DNA of 64,000 nucleotides. Source: Fusobacterium ulcerans ATCC 49185 (GTDB lineage: Bacteria > Fusobacteriota > Fusobacteriia > Fusobacteriales > Fusobacteriaceae). Position numbers and translations under genes: made by a program. The notes below the pieces were generated by a model. The model was not told where the DNA came from. It saw nothing but the letters and a program-made list of their open reading frames with translations, and did not search any database. Within the stretch, counting starts at the first letter, position 1; every line of letters starts with the position of its first letter. The stretch lies in the NCBI RefSeq assembly GCF_900683735.1, contig NZ_LR215979.1:2604001-2668000 (forward strand). Reading direction: 5' to 3'. Positions 8,319 to 18,181 of this stretch are shown here, in pieces.

Positions 8319-8747
8319 TTAAAAAGATTTTTTGCTATTTACTCTTCCGCCTACACTAATCTCAAATTTATTCCCTGTTAAATCCACTACTGTATCATCT
8401 TGGACATTTATTATCTTAGTCATAGCCATATTTCTTTCTAAATGACTTCTTCCGCCTTCACTGTCACGATCCCCTTTTCCTCTTCTGAAAGAAAAATCCA
8501 TAATCCCTCTTACCATTGGAGTTTCAATATATGTAAGCCTATATTCTCCTGGCTCTACATAATAAGGTACTCCTGAATCTAAGAAAATTCTTTGTATTTC
8601 TACACTTTGTATTTCGCTTCTATCATAATTTACAATAAGAATTTTTCTTCCTTCTATTTTATCAAGAGATATTTCATGACTGCTCTTTATTGATGTACAT
8701 CCTGTTATCAGTATGATTAATAGGCTAATTAGATATCTTACCTTCAT
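8319..8747 (-). CDS. Small lipoprotein of unknown function
   Basis: 142 residues with a type II signal peptide ending in the lipobox LITGC. The mature part is a small beta-rich domain with no family I recognise (a [16 protein letters not shown] segment lies mid-protein). Two in-frame ATGs exist. The inner one at 8747 has GGAGG at 9 bases, whereas the outer one at 8756 would have it at 1 base, so the inner start was used. The gene overlaps the 3' end of ispG by 23 bp. It precedes the ECF sigma operon on the same strand, and the likely ECF promoter lies just after its stop. Confidence 0.75.
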   Translation of the reverse strand: MKVRYLISLLIILITGCTSIKSSHEISLDKIEGRKILIVNYDRSEIQSVEIQRIFLDSGVPYYVEPGEYRLTYIETPMVRGIMDFSFRRGKGDRDSEGGRSHLERNMAMTKIINVQDDTVVDLTGNKFEISVGGRVNSKKSF

Positions 8748-9795
8748 TTTCTTCATCCTCCATTATTAATTTTTTTAATTCTATCAATATTTCAGACTCT
8801 TTTACTTTTTTTACAATCTGCCCTTTTTTGAAAAGTACACCTTCTCCTTTTCCTCCAGCTACACCATAATCAGCTTCTCTAGCTTCTCCGGGTCCGTTTA
8901 CTACACATCCCATAACAGCTATCTTTATTTTACGGTTTTCTTTTTCAAATTCCTTTTCTACTTTTTTGGCAAGATCTATCAAATCTATTTCAGTTCTTCC
9001 ACAAGTAGGACAAGAAACAATTTCCACTCCTGCTTCTATCAATCCCAATACTTTCAGAATTTCTTTTGCTACTTTTATCTCTTCTACTGGATCCTCTGTC
9101 AAAGATACTCTGATTGTATTTCCAATTCCATCTACTAAAAGTGATCCTATCCCAATGGCTGATTTTACTGTTCCTTGAAATGCTGTTCCTGCTTCTGTTA
9201 CTCCTAAATGAAGTGGATAATTCACTTTTTCACTTATTTTTCTATATGCCTCTACCATCATTTTTACATTACTTGACTTTAGAGACACAATTATATCATG
9301 AAAATCATTTTTTTCCAATAAACCAATATGGTACATTGCACTTTCTACCATAGCATCAGCAGTTGGGCTCCCATATTTCTTTAATATTTCTTTTTCTAAT
9401 GAACCTGAATTTACCCCTATTCTTATTGGTATATTTTTTTCTTTTGCCATTTGTACTACTTTTGTTACATTTTCATCAGCACCAATGTTTCCAGGATTTA
9501 TTCTAAGTTTATCTATTCCATTTTCCATAGCTGCTAAAGCAAGCTTATAATCAAAATGTATATCTGCTGCCAATGGAATTGTTACTTTTTTCCGTATTTT
9601 TTTTATAGCTTCTGCTGCTTCCATATTATTTATAGTCATTCTTACAAGCTGACATCCTGCTTCTTCCAGTCTTTTTATTTGGGCTACTGTAGCCTCTACA
9701 TCACTTGTCATAGTGTTTGTCATAGACTGGATAACAATATTATTGTTTCCACCTATTATTATATTTCCAACTTTTACTGCTCTTGTCTTTTTCAT
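8725..9795 (-). CDS. ispG: IspG, 4-hydroxy-3-methylbut-2-enyl diphosphate synthase
   Basis: IspG is the [4Fe-4S] enzyme of the MEP isoprenoid pathway that converts the cyclic diphosphate MEcPP to HMBPP. The 356-residue protein opens with [20 protein letters not shown], and carries the cluster ligands in SCPTCGR near residue 260 and [10 protein letters not shown] near residue 300. A strong AGGAG site precedes the ATG. It follows the M23 peptidase gene and its terminator by about 20 bp, so it relies either on read-through or on a promoter inside that short gap. Its 3' end overlaps the lipoprotein gene. Confidence 0.96.
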   Translation of the reverse strand: MKKTRAVKVGNIIIGGNNNIVIQSMTNTMTSDVEATVAQIKRLEEAGCQLVRMTINNMEAAEAIKKIRKKVTIPLAADIHFDYKLALAAMENGIDKLRINPGNIGADENVTKVVQMAKEKNIPIRIGVNSGSLEKEILKKYGSPTADAMVESAMYHIGLLEKNDFHDIIVSLKSSNVKMMVEAYRKISEKVNYPLHLGVTEAGTAFQGTVKSAIGIGSLLVDGIGNTIRVSLTEDPVEEIKVAKEILKVLGLIEAGVEIVSCPTCGRTEIDLIDLAKKVEKEFEKENRKIKIAVMGCVVNGPGEAREADYGVAGGKGEGVLFKKGQIVKKVKESEILIELKKLIMEDEENEGKISN

Positions 9796-9816
9796 TATTC
9801 CATCTCCTAAACAAAG

Positions 9817-9840
9817 AAGTCCTGTTAAAAAACAGGACTT
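9817..9840 (-). terminator. Hairpin terminator after the M23 peptidase gene
   Basis: A perfect 10-bp inverted repeat, AAGTCCTGTT / AACAGGACTT, with a 4-base loop, 10 bp beyond the peptidase stop. The minus-strand tail (CTTTGTTT) is imperfect, so partial read-through into ispG is plausible; on plus the tail is TTCTTATTTTT. Confidence 0.75.
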
Positions 9841-9849
9841 TTCTTATTT

Positions 9850-10905
9850 TTATTTTCTTGTTAAGTAACTCATAGGGTTCTCTGTTTTTCCATTTTTTCT
9901 AACTTCAAAATGAAGGTGAGGTCCTGTCACTCTTCCAGACATTCCTGTTTTCCCTATTAATTCACCTTTATTAACATTCTGCCCAACTTTTACACCAATT
10001 TTATCTAAATGAGCATATCTAGTTTCATAGCCATTAGAATGTTTCAATATTATTATTTTTCCATATCCATTCATATATCCAGCATAACTTACTTTTCCAG
10101 TTTGAGCTGCACGTAAAGGTACATATCTTGCTTTTAAGTCTACTCCTGCATGGAATATATATCTTTTTAAAACTGGATGAAATCTGCTTCCATATGGACT
10201 ATTTACTCCCTTATATTCAACAGGGAATCTAAATCCTGCACTGGCCACTCTTACTCCACCACTTTTTCCTGAACCTGCAAGAACTCTTATATCAGGATTT
10301 TTCAAGAAAATATCCTGTCCTATCTTAAGGTTTTTTGCATCTATTTCATTATAAGCAGTTATATCATCAAGTTTCATTTTAAACTTTGATGCTATTTTAG
10401 ATAATGAATCTCCCTTTTGAACTTTATAAAATATTCCATTTTCAGAAACTATAGTTAGTTTTTGTCCTATCTTTAGATTCTTTACAGATACATTTGGATT
10501 ATTAGCAAGAAGCATAGTCATAGTCATTCCATTTGCTTCTGCTATTTCAGAAATTGTATCTCCCTGTTTAACTATATATTCACTTTTTACAGGTAATTTT
10601 TTTTCAGGTGCAATAACTTGTTCAATAGCAGTTTCTCTAATTCTTTCATTATCTTTTTCAATAGATTCTTTATCTTTTTTATCAAATCCTATTGCCTTAT
10701 ATTCATTAGCAAAATTATACTCTTTTTCAAATGTATAAAAGCTATCTTTAAGCAAGGTAACTCCACCATTCTGCTCTTCAGTAGCTTCATAGTAGTCTGT
10801 AAACTTTTTTAGATCCACCACTTCCTCTTTAAAAGGATTGGCAAACTCTATTCCAAAATAAAAAACAACTGCTAATATTATAAAAACTTTTATTTTAGAT
10901 TTCAT
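9850..10905 (-). CDS. LysM-M23 peptidoglycan endopeptidase (murein hydrolase or activator)
   Basis: A 351-residue envelope protein. It has an N-terminal membrane anchor or signal (residues 4-24), two LysM peptidoglycan-binding domains at about 110-205 (each beginning with a V-x-x-G-D-(T/S) pattern), and a C-terminal M23 domain with the zinc motifs HAGVD and HLHFE. The second motif suggests an active metallopeptidase rather than a degenerate EnvC or NlpD. The start at 10905 has AGAGG upstream and overlaps the last 11 bases of rho; the outer ATG at 10932 lies deeper in rho and was rejected. It probably acts in cell-wall remodelling or division. Confidence 0.9.
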   Translation of the reverse strand: MKSKIKVFIILAVVFYFGIEFANPFKEEVVDLKKFTDYYEATEEQNGGVTLLKDSFYTFEKEYNFANEYKAIGFDKKDKESIEKDNERIRETAIEQVIAPEKKLPVKSEYIVKQGDTISEIAEANGMTMTMLLANNPNVSVKNLKIGQKLTIVSENGIFYKVQKGDSLSKIASKFKMKLDDITAYNEIDAKNLKIGQDIFLKNPDIRVLAGSGKSGGVRVASAGFRFPVEYKGVNSPYGSRFHPVLKRYIFHAGVDLKARYVPLRAAQTGKVSYAGYMNGYGKIIILKHSNGYETRYAHLDKIGVKVGQNVNKGELIGKTGMSGRVTGPHLHFEVRKNGKTENPMSYLTRK

Positions 10906-12151
10906 TTTTAGTCCTCTTCTCCCCTTTTTCATAGAATTCCAAAAGCTTTTTATTGCTTTCTGTATTGAGTATGGTGTCTATAAGTTTTCTCGAAGCTGTG
11001 GCCCTATCATACTGTGCCAAATATCTTCTTATACTCCAAATGCTTTCTAATTCATTCTTTGGTATGAGAAGTTCCTCTTTTCTAGTTCCTGAACGCTGAA
11101 TATCTATAGCTGGAAATATTCTTAATTCAGCTAGATTTCTATCTAAATGTATATCACAGTTTCCCGTTGATTTAAACTCTTCATATATGATATCATCCAT
11201 TTTACTTCCTGTATCTACAAGAACTGTCGCTATAATAGTAAGACTTCCTCCTCCTCTTATATTTCTGGCAGTTCCAAAGAAATTCTTAGGATAATATAAG
11301 GCTGTTGGATCTATTCCACCTGATATTAATTTTCCACTTGAAGGAACAACTATATTGTATGCTCTTGCAAGCCTTGTTAGAGAGTCCATAAGTATAACTA
11401 TATTTTCTCCATTTTCTACTTTTCTTTTAGCTCTCTCCAGTATCATCTCTGTGACTTTTATGTGATTTCTTGGGTCTTCATCAAATGTCGAAGCAAATAC
11501 CTGTGCTCCGATTACTGATTCTTTTATATCTGTAACTTCTTCTGGTCTTTCATCTATCAGAAGTATCCACACTTCTGCTTCTTTATTCTGCTCTATCATT
11601 GAGTTTGCTATACTGCTTATAAGCATAGTTTTCCCAGCTTTTGGAGGAGCTATTATTAATGCTCTCTGCCCTTTTCCTATTGGTGCAACAAGGTCTATTA
11701 TCCTTCCTGAAACATTTTTTCTGTCAGTCTCCAGAATAAATCTCTCAGTTGGATAAGCTGGAATTAAATCTTCAAAAGGCACTCTCGATTCAGCAGCTTC
11801 CAGTGTTCCACTATTTACTAACAAAACTCTTCTAAGAGCATAATTTTTTTCATCTCCAGAAGGTTCTCTTACTTCTCCAACTACAATATCTTCTGTTCTT
11901 AGCTTAAACCTTCTTACTTGTGAGGCTGATACATAGACATCTTTTTCCACACTGGTGTTTCTTAAAAAACCATAACCATCAGGTAGTACTTCCAAGCTTC
12001 CCCAAGCAATATCTAAGCCTTCTTTTTCTTCGATATCTTTTTCTATCAATTCTTTCAATTCAGATTTTTTTATTCCATTTTTATATTCTATCCCCAATTG
12101 CTTTGCTATTTCTTGAAGTTCTTTTAAAAGAAATCTATCCAACTTATCCAT
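10895..12151 (-). CDS. rho: Transcription termination factor Rho
   Basis: Rho is the hexameric RNA helicase that ends transcription. The 418-residue protein has the N-terminal helical and cold-shock-like RNA-binding domain ([13 protein letters not shown] near residue 53), Walker A at APPKAGKT, and the Q- and R-loop region near [16 protein letters not shown]. Length is normal, without the large inserts seen in some phyla. The ATG at 12151 has GAGG 5 bases upstream; the GTG two codons earlier overlaps that ribosome-binding site. It follows miaB by 17 bp in one operon. Confidence 0.97.
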   Translation of the reverse strand: MDKLDRFLLKELQEIAKQLGIEYKNGIKKSELKELIEKDIEEKEGLDIAWGSLEVLPDGYGFLRNTSVEKDVYVSASQVRRFKLRTEDIVVGEVREPSGDEKNYALRRVLLVNSGTLEAAESRVPFEDLIPAYPTERFILETDRKNVSGRIIDLVAPIGKGQRALIIAPPKAGKTMLISSIANSMIEQNKEAEVWILLIDERPEEVTDIKESVIGAQVFASTFDEDPRNHIKVTEMILERAKRKVENGENIVILMDSLTRLARAYNIVVPSSGKLISGGIDPTALYYPKNFFGTARNIRGGGSLTIIATVLVDTGSKMDDIIYEEFKSTGNCDIHLDRNLAELRIFPAIDIQRSGTRKEELLIPKNELESIWSIRRYLAQYDRATASRKLIDTILNTESNKKLLEFYEKGEKRTKNEI

Positions 12152-12168
12152 ATTCACCTCAGTTAATT

Positions 12169-13479
12169 TTAGTCTACAATATCACCGTATAAAGTCCATG
12201 TTTTACAATCATTTATTTTTACATTTACAAAAGTTCCTTCTAAAGTTTTATCTCCTTTGAATAAAACTATCTTATTAGTTGAAGTTCTTCCAGTAAGAAC
12301 ATCTTTATTCTTTCTGCTTTCTCCCTCTACTAATATTCTTACTATTTTCCCTCTATAAGTTTCACTTTCGGCTAATGAACAGCTGTTTTGAACCTCTATC
12401 AATCTTTGAAGTCTTTCCTTTTTAACTTCTGAATCTATCTGTTCATCCATATCTGCTGCTTTTGTTCCCTGTCTTATTGAGTACATAAACATAAATGAAT
12501 TTTCAAATTGTATTCTTTTTACTACATCTAAAGTATCTAAGAAATCTTCTTCAGTTTCCCCTGGAAACCCAACTATTATATCAGCAGTAAGAGCTACCCC
12601 TGGTATTTTTTCTTTTATTTTTTCAGCAAGAGCTATATACTGTTCTTTTGTATATCCTCTATTCATCATTTTTAAAATTCTTGTAGACCCTGACTGCAAT
12701 GGAAGATGTAATGATTTTGCTATTTTGTCATTTTTAGCTATAACATCTATTACTTCATCTGAAAAATCTCTTGGATGTGGAGAAATAAATCTTACCAAAA
12801 AATCTCCTTCTACTTTACATATTTCTTCTAAAAGTTTTGCAAAGTTATCTCCATTTTTAAAATCTTTTCCATAAGAATTTACATTTTGTCCTAAAAGTAT
12901 TATCTCTTTATATCCCTTTTCCGCATATTGTTTTACATCGTGTATTATCTCATCTAAAGGTACTGATCTTTCTCTTCCTCTTACATATGGTACAATACAA
13001 TATGTACAAAAATTATTACATCCATAAGTTATTGAAATTGATGCTGTTTTTCTAGAATCAAAGTCAGCATCCAATCTTGGAGGTAATTCATCTTCACAAT
13101 CAGTATAAATAATATGTTTGTTTGTTTTATGTTCTATATCATCTATTGCCTGTGGTATTCTTCCTATATTTTGATTTCCCATTATTATATCTATCTGAGG
13201 GAATTTTTTCAAAAGTTCCTTTCCCTGCTCCTGAGCAAAACATCCAGTAATACCTATAATGGTTCCTCTTCTCTCTTTTATATGTTTTAATTCTCCTAAT
13301 TTCCCATATATTTGTGTTGCTGCTCCTTCTCTCACTGTACAAGTGTTAAGAAAAATTGCGTCTGATTCCTCTATATTTTCAGTTATTTCATATCCTATAT
13401 TTTGAAAGATTTTCTTTATCTTAGCACTTTCATTTACATTCATCTGACATCCATATGTTATAATCGATGCTTTTTTCAC
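12169..13479 (-). CDS. miaB: MiaB, tRNA-2-methylthio-N6-dimethylallyladenosine synthase
   Basis: A radical-SAM methylthiotransferase that modifies A37 of tRNAs reading UNN codons. The 436-residue protein shows the N-terminal UPF0004 domain (TYGCQMN, then LNTCTVRE), the radical SAM motif CNNFCTYC, and a C-terminal TRAM domain. Auxiliary-cluster cysteines are present near residues 10, 46 and 80. The start is GTG with AGGAGG upstream, and a sigma-70-type promoter lies 40-70 bp before it. It is the first gene of the miaB-rho-M23 operon. Confidence 0.97.
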   Translation of the reverse strand: MKKASIITYGCQMNVNESAKIKKIFQNIGYEITENIEESDAIFLNTCTVREGAATQIYGKLGELKHIKERRGTIIGITGCFAQEQGKELLKKFPQIDIIMGNQNIGRIPQAIDDIEHKTNKHIIYTDCEDELPPRLDADFDSRKTASISITYGCNNFCTYCIVPYVRGRERSVPLDEIIHDVKQYAEKGYKEIILLGQNVNSYGKDFKNGDNFAKLLEEICKVEGDFLVRFISPHPRDFSDEVIDVIAKNDKIAKSLHLPLQSGSTRILKMMNRGYTKEQYIALAEKIKEKIPGVALTADIIVGFPGETEEDFLDTLDVVKRIQFENSFMFMYSIRQGTKAADMDEQIDSEVKKERLQRLIEVQNSCSLAESETYRGKIVRILVEGESRKNKDVLTGRTSTNKIVLFKGDKTLEGTFVNVKINDCKTWTLYGDIVD

Positions 13480-13520
13480 TCTATTCCTCCTAAAACTATT
13501 GCTGCTTATGTCTATTTTTT

Positions 13521-13549
13521 ATTATAACAATTTTTTTACTGTTTTACAA
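13521..13549 (-). promoter_or_regulatory. Promoter of the miaB-rho operon
   Basis: Minus-strand TTGTAA, 17-bp spacer, TATAAT; the -10 lies about 40 bp before the miaB GTG start. Confidence 0.65.
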
Positions 13550-13715
13550 ATAATAAAATAAAAAAAGTATCACCTTTTTACAATAATTACTCAGATTTTT
13601 TTGAGCAAAAGAATATTAGAATAATCTTTAAAATTTTACCATTCCTTTATGGCCTAAATGTGTCAAAAGTTTTTATCAAAAATTTACTAAACTTTGAAAT
13701 AAGTATTCTTCAGTA

Positions 13716-13743
13716 TTGCCATGTGAATTACAAATGGTATAAT
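13716..13743 (+). promoter_or_regulatory. Promoter of the MmcQ/YjbR-family gene
   Basis: TTGCCA, 16-bp spacer, TATAAT, with the -10 about 26 bp upstream of the ATG at 13769. It is divergent from the miaB promoter. Confidence 0.7.
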
Positions 13744-13768
13744 ATAAAAAAAATGAGGTGATAATAAT

Positions 13769-14443
13769 ATGCTTTACCAAGGAAAAATATTTAGTAACAG
13801 AAAATTTATAATCAACCATTTATTATCATATGGATTTATTCAAAAAGATGAACAATATACTTATTCAGTAAATTTAATGGAAAACTCTTTTAATTTAAAT
13901 ATATGTATAAAAGAATTAAAAGAAGTAACAATAAAAATTATAGATATAGAAACTAATGATGAGTATACTCCTATTTATATTCAAAATATAAGTGGAGGAT
14001 TTGTTGGAAAAATACGAAAAGAATATGAATTAATACTTAATGATATTGCTGAAAAATGTACAATAAAAGAGATATTTAAAAGTGATTATGCAAAAAAAAT
14101 TGTAAAATATATTGCTGAAAAATATAAAAATGAACCAGAATACTTGTGGGATAAAACTCCAAATAATGCTGTTTTTCGTGAAAAATCAACTGGAAAATGG
14201 TATGCAGCTCTATTAGAAGTTGAAAAAAGTAAAATTGGGATAAATGAAGTGGGAAGAATTGAAATTATTGATTTGAAAGCAACATCAGATAAAATATTTT
14301 CTCTTGTAGATAATATTAATTATCTTCCTGGCTACCATATGAACAAAAAACATTGGTTTACTATTAAGTTAGATGGTTCTGTTCCAATCGAAATAATTTA
14401 TTCATTAATAGATGACAGTTTCAATATTATTAAGAAAAAGTAA
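13769..14443 (+). CDS. MmcQ/YjbR-family (DUF419) protein with N-terminal extension
   Basis: 224 residues. The C-terminal half (from about residue 125) shows the MmcQ/YjbR pattern: AVFREKSTGKWYAALLEV, then LPGYHMNKKHWFTIKLDG and a final short helix. The N-terminal 110 residues form a less conserved extension seen in some larger members. MmcQ/YjbR proteins have a fold like the DNA-binding part of T4 MotA and are often labelled DNA-binding, but their function is not established. AGGTGA precedes the ATG. The gene stands alone on plus between two minus-strand operons. Confidence 0.8.
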   Translation: MLYQGKIFSNRKFIINHLLSYGFIQKDEQYTYSVNLMENSFNLNICIKELKEVTIKIIDIETNDEYTPIYIQNISGGFVGKIRKEYELILNDIAEKCTIKEIFKSDYAKKIVKYIAEKYKNEPEYLWDKTPNNAVFREKSTGKWYAALLEVEKSKIGINEVGRIEIIDLKATSDKIFSLVDNINYLPGYHMNKKHWFTIKLDGSVPIEIIYSLIDDSFNIIKKK

Positions 14444-14589
14444 AAATTTAACAAACTTTTAAACTAGAATTGATCATCTATAATTTTTGTATCATAAAAA
14501 ATAGTTAAATATAAAATATTCCTATATTGAAATTTATTTTAAGGTTAATTTTAAATAAAGATTTTTGATATAGAAAATAAAATAAAAAA

Positions 14590-14620
14590 ATCTCCCTCTT
14601 AAACGATCTAAAAGGGAGAT
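14590..14620 (-). terminator. Rho-independent terminator of the atoE-ogg-atoD-atoA operon
   Basis: On the minus strand ATCTCCCTTTT pairs with AAGAGGGAGAT around a 9-base loop, followed by TTTTTTATTTTATTTT, about 22 bp beyond the atoA stop. Confidence 0.88.
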
Positions 14621-14642
14621 AATATTAATCAAATTATTTTAA

Positions 14643-15308
14643 TTAAAGCGATAATATTTTTACATCATCAGCAACTTTTAATTCTGCTCCTGTTGATGCT
14701 TTTATATCTTCTATTGAAGAATAAGGGCTTACTTCAGTAAGAAGCAATCCTTCAGGAGTTACTTTTATAACACCTTTTTCAGTGATTATCAAGTTTACTT
14801 GACCAGCAGCTGTTAATGGAAGATCACATTTATCAAGAATTTTTACTGCTCCTTTAGCTGTATGTTCCATAGCAACTATAACTTCTTTAGCTCCAACTAC
14901 AAGGTCCATAGCTCCACCCATTCCAGGAACCATTTTTCCAGGAACCATCCAGTTTGCTAAGTTTCCTTCTTTATCTACTTGAAGAGCTCCAAGAACAGTA
15001 GCATCTACATGTCCTCCTCTTATGATTCCAAATGAAGTACAAGAATCAAAGAATTGTGCTCCTGGAAGAACAGTTACAAATCCTGCTCCAGCATTTACTA
15101 TGTCTTTATCTTCTTTTCCAGGTTCTGGAGCTGGACCTACTCCTATAATTCCATTTTCTGATTGGAATACAACTTCTATTCCTTCTGGTACATAGTTAGC
15201 TACTAGAGTAGGAAGTCCTATTCCTAAATTTACTACATATCCATCTTTAAATTCTTGTGCAACTCTTTTTGCAATATATTCTCTTACTAATTTTTTATCT
15301 AATTCCAT
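14643..15308 (-). CDS. atoA: Short-chain acyl-CoA:acetate/acetoacetate CoA-transferase, beta subunit
   Basis: 221 residues. It matches the beta subunit of the AtoDA/Scot-type CoA transferases, with the catalytic glutamate in the SENG motif (VFQSENGIIGVGPAPEPGKE) and an N-terminal ARRVAQE-like helix followed by VNLGIGLPTL. With the alpha subunit it moves CoA between short-chain acids such as butyrate, acetate and acetoacetate. The ATG at 15308 fits the upstream GGAGAGG better than the GTG four codons earlier. It lies 17 bp after atoD and ends the operon at a strong terminator. The natural acid pair is not decided by sequence. Confidence 0.92.
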   Translation of the reverse strand: MELDKKLVREYIAKRVAQEFKDGYVVNLGIGLPTLVANYVPEGIEVVFQSENGIIGVGPAPEPGKEDKDIVNAGAGFVTVLPGAQFFDSCTSFGIIRGGHVDATVLGALQVDKEGNLANWMVPGKMVPGMGGAMDLVVGAKEVIVAMEHTAKGAVKILDKCDLPLTAAGQVNLIITEKGVIKVTPEGLLLTEVSPYSSIEDIKASTGAELKVADDVKILSL

Positions 15309-15325
15309 TTCTTGCTTCACCTCTC

Positions 15326-15973
15326 CTATTTAACTATGTAGTCTACGAATATTCTAGATGTCATTACATGATCTGGGTCGATTTCTCCCACTTTTACTAA
15401 TTTTTCTGCAAAAACTATAACTGTATCTGCTGCTGTTGCCATCATTGGGTTAAAGTTTTTAGTTGTTTTAGCATAAATAACATTTCCTAATTCATCAACC
15501 ACAGAACCGTTTAAAAGTGCTACGTCAGCTCTTAGAGGTTTTTCTAAAATATATTTTTTTCCATCCACTGTAAGAACTTCTTTTCCTTCTTCAACAATAG
15601 TTCCTATTCCAGTTGGTGTTAAGATTCCTCCAAGTCCATTTCCTCCAGCTCTTACTCTTTCAGCTAATGTTCCTTGAGGTGCTAGTTCAACTTCCATTTC
15701 ACCAGACTGCATTCTTCTTCCAGTCTCTGGGTTTGTTCCGATATGAGAAGCAATTACTTTTTTAACTTGGTTATTAACAACAAGTCTTCCAATTCCTTTG
15801 TCTGGAAATCCTGTATCATTACCTATAACAGTAAGATCTTTTACACCTTTAGCTATTAAAGCATCTATTATTTTTTCAGGTGTTCCTACTCCTAAGAATC
15901 CACCAATAAAAACTGTCATTCCATCTTTTACATGAGATACAGCTTCTTCCATTGAAACTAATTTGTTTTTCAT
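15326..15973 (-). CDS. atoD: Short-chain acyl-CoA CoA-transferase, alpha subunit
   Basis: 215 residues, the alpha subunit of the CoA transferase pair. Family features are the N-terminal VKDGMTVFIGGFLGVGTPE glycine-rich loop and GNDTGFPDKGIGRL. AGGAGG precedes the ATG. It lies between a DNA glycosylase gene and atoA, and shares an operon with the AtoE-type permease, which together indicate uptake and CoA activation of short-chain fatty acids, or the reverse export reaction during fermentation. Confidence 0.93.
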   Translation of the reverse strand: MKNKLVSMEEAVSHVKDGMTVFIGGFLGVGTPEKIIDALIAKGVKDLTVIGNDTGFPDKGIGRLVVNNQVKKVIASHIGTNPETGRRMQSGEMEVELAPQGTLAERVRAGGNGLGGILTPTGIGTIVEEGKEVLTVDGKKYILEKPLRADVALLNGSVVDELGNVIYAKTTKNFNPMMATAADTVIVFAEKLVKVGEIDPDHVMTSRIFVDYIVK

Positions 15974-15993
15974 TTTGCCCTCCTAACACTTTT

Positions 15994-16650
15994 TTATTTA
16001 AATATTTCTCCGGCTTCCTTGTACCATAGAAGTAAATCTAAACTATCCATAGATATATCTACATAATCACAATAAGCTTTCATCTTTTCTTCGATCTCTA
16101 AATACAATTTAGGAGTCAGAGATTTTGGAACTTCTTCCATTACTTCTAATTTTACTAAATTTTTCAGGATATGTCTATCTAAAATCGAAATTTTCTTTCC
16201 GAATCCGACGTTTCTCAGAAAATGACTAGCTTCTTTATAAGCCATCCCCTTAATATTTTTTACTATCCATTCCCTCTTTTCATTCACATCAGAAATACTA
16301 TTGAAAAAATCTCTTGTTATTATTTTTCCATTCTTATCTTTCATCTGTTCTCTAAGAGTAACAAGATATTTTGCTTTATTATTTTTAAATCTTACTATAT
16401 TGAGATACTCCACCATTTCTTCAGCAGTTCCATTAAATAAAAGTCCATTATCTCTAAGAGTTGTAATAGCTTTCCATGCATTTACTGCTTTAGATTGAGG
16501 TGTAAGGATACAGAAAGAAAGCTCTGTATGAATATCCTCATTGCTTCCTTTCTCCCATATATCTTTAAAATCTTTTAATCTTCTTTCTATCTCATCTTTT
16601 TTTTCTTCGTATATTTTTTTTATTTCATAAAAATATTCATTTTTTTTCAT
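15994..16650 (-). CDS. ogg: N-glycosylase/DNA lyase, Ogg2-type 8-oxoguanine DNA glycosylase
   Basis: 218 residues of the helix-hairpin-helix glycosylase superfamily, closest in pattern to the small Ogg2 proteins that remove 8-oxoguanine and cleave at the abasic site. Visible marks are the N-terminal ILTPQS, the hairpin region GMAYKEASHFLRNVGFG containing the presumed catalytic lysine, and ILDRHIL with the catalytic aspartate. The start at 16650 follows AGG at the end of atoE; the frame open to 16701 overlaps atoE and lacks support. It sits inside a fatty-acid transport and activation operon, an unexpected place for a repair enzyme. Confidence 0.87.
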   Translation of the reverse strand: MKKNEYFYEIKKIYEEKKDEIERRLKDFKDIWEKGSNEDIHTELSFCILTPQSKAVNAWKAITTLRDNGLLFNGTAEEMVEYLNIVRFKNNKAKYLVTLREQMKDKNGKIITRDFFNSISDVNEKREWIVKNIKGMAYKEASHFLRNVGFGKKISILDRHILKNLVKLEVMEEVPKSLTPKLYLEIEEKMKAYCDYVDISMDSLDLLLWYKEAGEIFK

Positions 16651-16658
16651 TTTTTTAC

Positions 16659-18038
16659 CTAGAACAGTAAGAATCCTGCTGAAATAACTACTCCTGAACA
16701 TAAAAGTACTATCAGACAGTATCCCATGATATCTTTAGCCCCCAATCCTGCTATACCTAATGCTGGTAAAGCCCAGAATGGCTGAATCATATTTGTCCAA
16801 GCATCTCCCCAAGCAATAGCCATAGCTGATTTAGCTGTAGATACACCTATCTCAACACCTGCTGGCATTACAATTGGAGCTTGAACTGCCCATTGTCCTC
16901 CTCCAGAAGGTACAAAGAAGTTTACTATTCCTGCACTTAAGAATGAAAATAGTGGGAATGTTTTTGGAGTAGAAATATTTACGAAGAAATTAGACATTAA
17001 TATAGCCAATGATGATCCATCAGCATTTGTTCCTGTCATGATACCCATAATTCCAGCATAGAATGGAAATTGTAAAAGTATTCCTGCTGCTCCTTTAGTT
17101 GCTTCACCAAAGGCATTTATGAATTTTCTAGGTGTTCCATGAAGGATGATTCCTGTAAATAGGAATATAAAGTTAACTAGATTTAAGTTCAGATTGAATC
17201 CTTTAGTTACAAAATATTGAAGAATATAAGCCCAACCCATAACTCCTAAAATCATAGATACAACTTTGCTGTTTTCTATTTTTTCAGCTGGAGTCATATT
17301 TTTATGAAGTAAAACTTTTTCTTCAGGTTCTTCCAATAATTTTGGATCAACAGTAACAACTTCATTATCAGCTGGATACATAGCTCTGTTTACCACTGGA
17401 AGCATTATGATAAGTGCTCCAACAATGAATAGATTCATTGGCGAAAATAAAGTTAAACTTGTAGGGATATTTTCAGTTACAGCCCCAGCAGTTTGTTTAG
17501 AAAGAGCCGCCACACTGTCACTTGCTACTTGTAGAGGAATAGATCCTGATAGTCCACCATGCCATACTAAGAATCCTGTATATGCTGATGCAATAAGAAG
17601 TCTGTAATCTACACCTTTTACTTTTTTAGCTATTTCTTTAGCAAAAATAGCTCCTATAACCAATCCAAATCCCCAGTTCAATATACATGCTATAGTAGAA
17701 ACTAAAGTTACTACAACAATAGCTTGTTTAGGACTTGTTAATTTAGATGCCATACTTGATAATATTTTTTTAAATACACTTGAGCTAGCCATTGTATGTC
17801 CAGTTACAAGCACTAATGCCATCTGCATTGAGAATGCAAGCAATGACCAGAACCCATTTGTCCAATGACCAATAACTCTCATTGGTGATTGTTTAGTAAA
17901 AATAACTGCTCCTGCAAATACGATAAATGTTAACATTGCACAGAAAATATATGGATCTGGCAAATACTTTTGCATTAAAGAAACACAGAAAGATGTGAAT
18001 CTTTTAAATGCTCCTTGTTTAGTTTGTTGATTGTTCAT
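16659..18038 (-). CDS. atoE: AtoE-type short-chain fatty acid transporter
   Basis: A 459-residue polytopic membrane protein of the AtoE/TIGR00366 family. Marks include the N-terminal YLPDPYIFCAMLTFIVF segment and the conserved FVPSGGGQWAVQAPIV near residue 385. It is thought to move short-chain fatty acids across the inner membrane. GGAGG precedes the ATG, and a near-consensus promoter lies 50-80 bp upstream. It leads the operon atoE-ogg-atoD-atoA. Confidence 0.92.
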   Translation of the reverse strand: MNNQQTKQGAFKRFTSFCVSLMQKYLPDPYIFCAMLTFIVFAGAVIFTKQSPMRVIGHWTNGFWSLLAFSMQMALVLVTGHTMASSSVFKKILSSMASKLTSPKQAIVVVTLVSTIACILNWGFGLVIGAIFAKEIAKKVKGVDYRLLIASAYTGFLVWHGGLSGSIPLQVASDSVAALSKQTAGAVTENIPTSLTLFSPMNLFIVGALIIMLPVVNRAMYPADNEVVTVDPKLLEEPEEKVLLHKNMTPAEKIENSKVVSMILGVMGWAYILQYFVTKGFNLNLNLVNFIFLFTGIILHGTPRKFINAFGEATKGAAGILLQFPFYAGIMGIMTGTNADGSSLAILMSNFFVNISTPKTFPLFSFLSAGIVNFFVPSGGGQWAVQAPIVMPAGVEIGVSTAKSAMAIAWGDAWTNMIQPFWALPALGIAGLGAKDIMGYCLIVLLCSGVVISAGFLLF

Positions 18039-18090
18039 TTCTTTCCTCCCTCATAATCCTTAAATTTGAAAAACGAAAATTCCTATTCTA

Positions 18091-18119
18091 AGTATATACT
18101 CATCATTATTTAAAGTCAA
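18091..18119 (-). promoter_or_regulatory. Promoter of the atoE operon
   Basis: Minus-strand TTGACT, 17-bp spacer, TATACT; the -10 lies about 53 bp upstream of the atoE ATG. No clear terminator for the upstream kinase gene was seen before it. Confidence 0.7.
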
Positions 18120-18181
18120 TATATTTAATCATATTCATGACATCAAAACTCAAGAATATATAAACAGTCTTTATTTTTCAT

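Noticed and set aside
13139-13342. Second minus-strand frame of 67 codons inside miaB
   Set aside because: It is fully contained in the conserved miaB coding region in another frame, with no family match.
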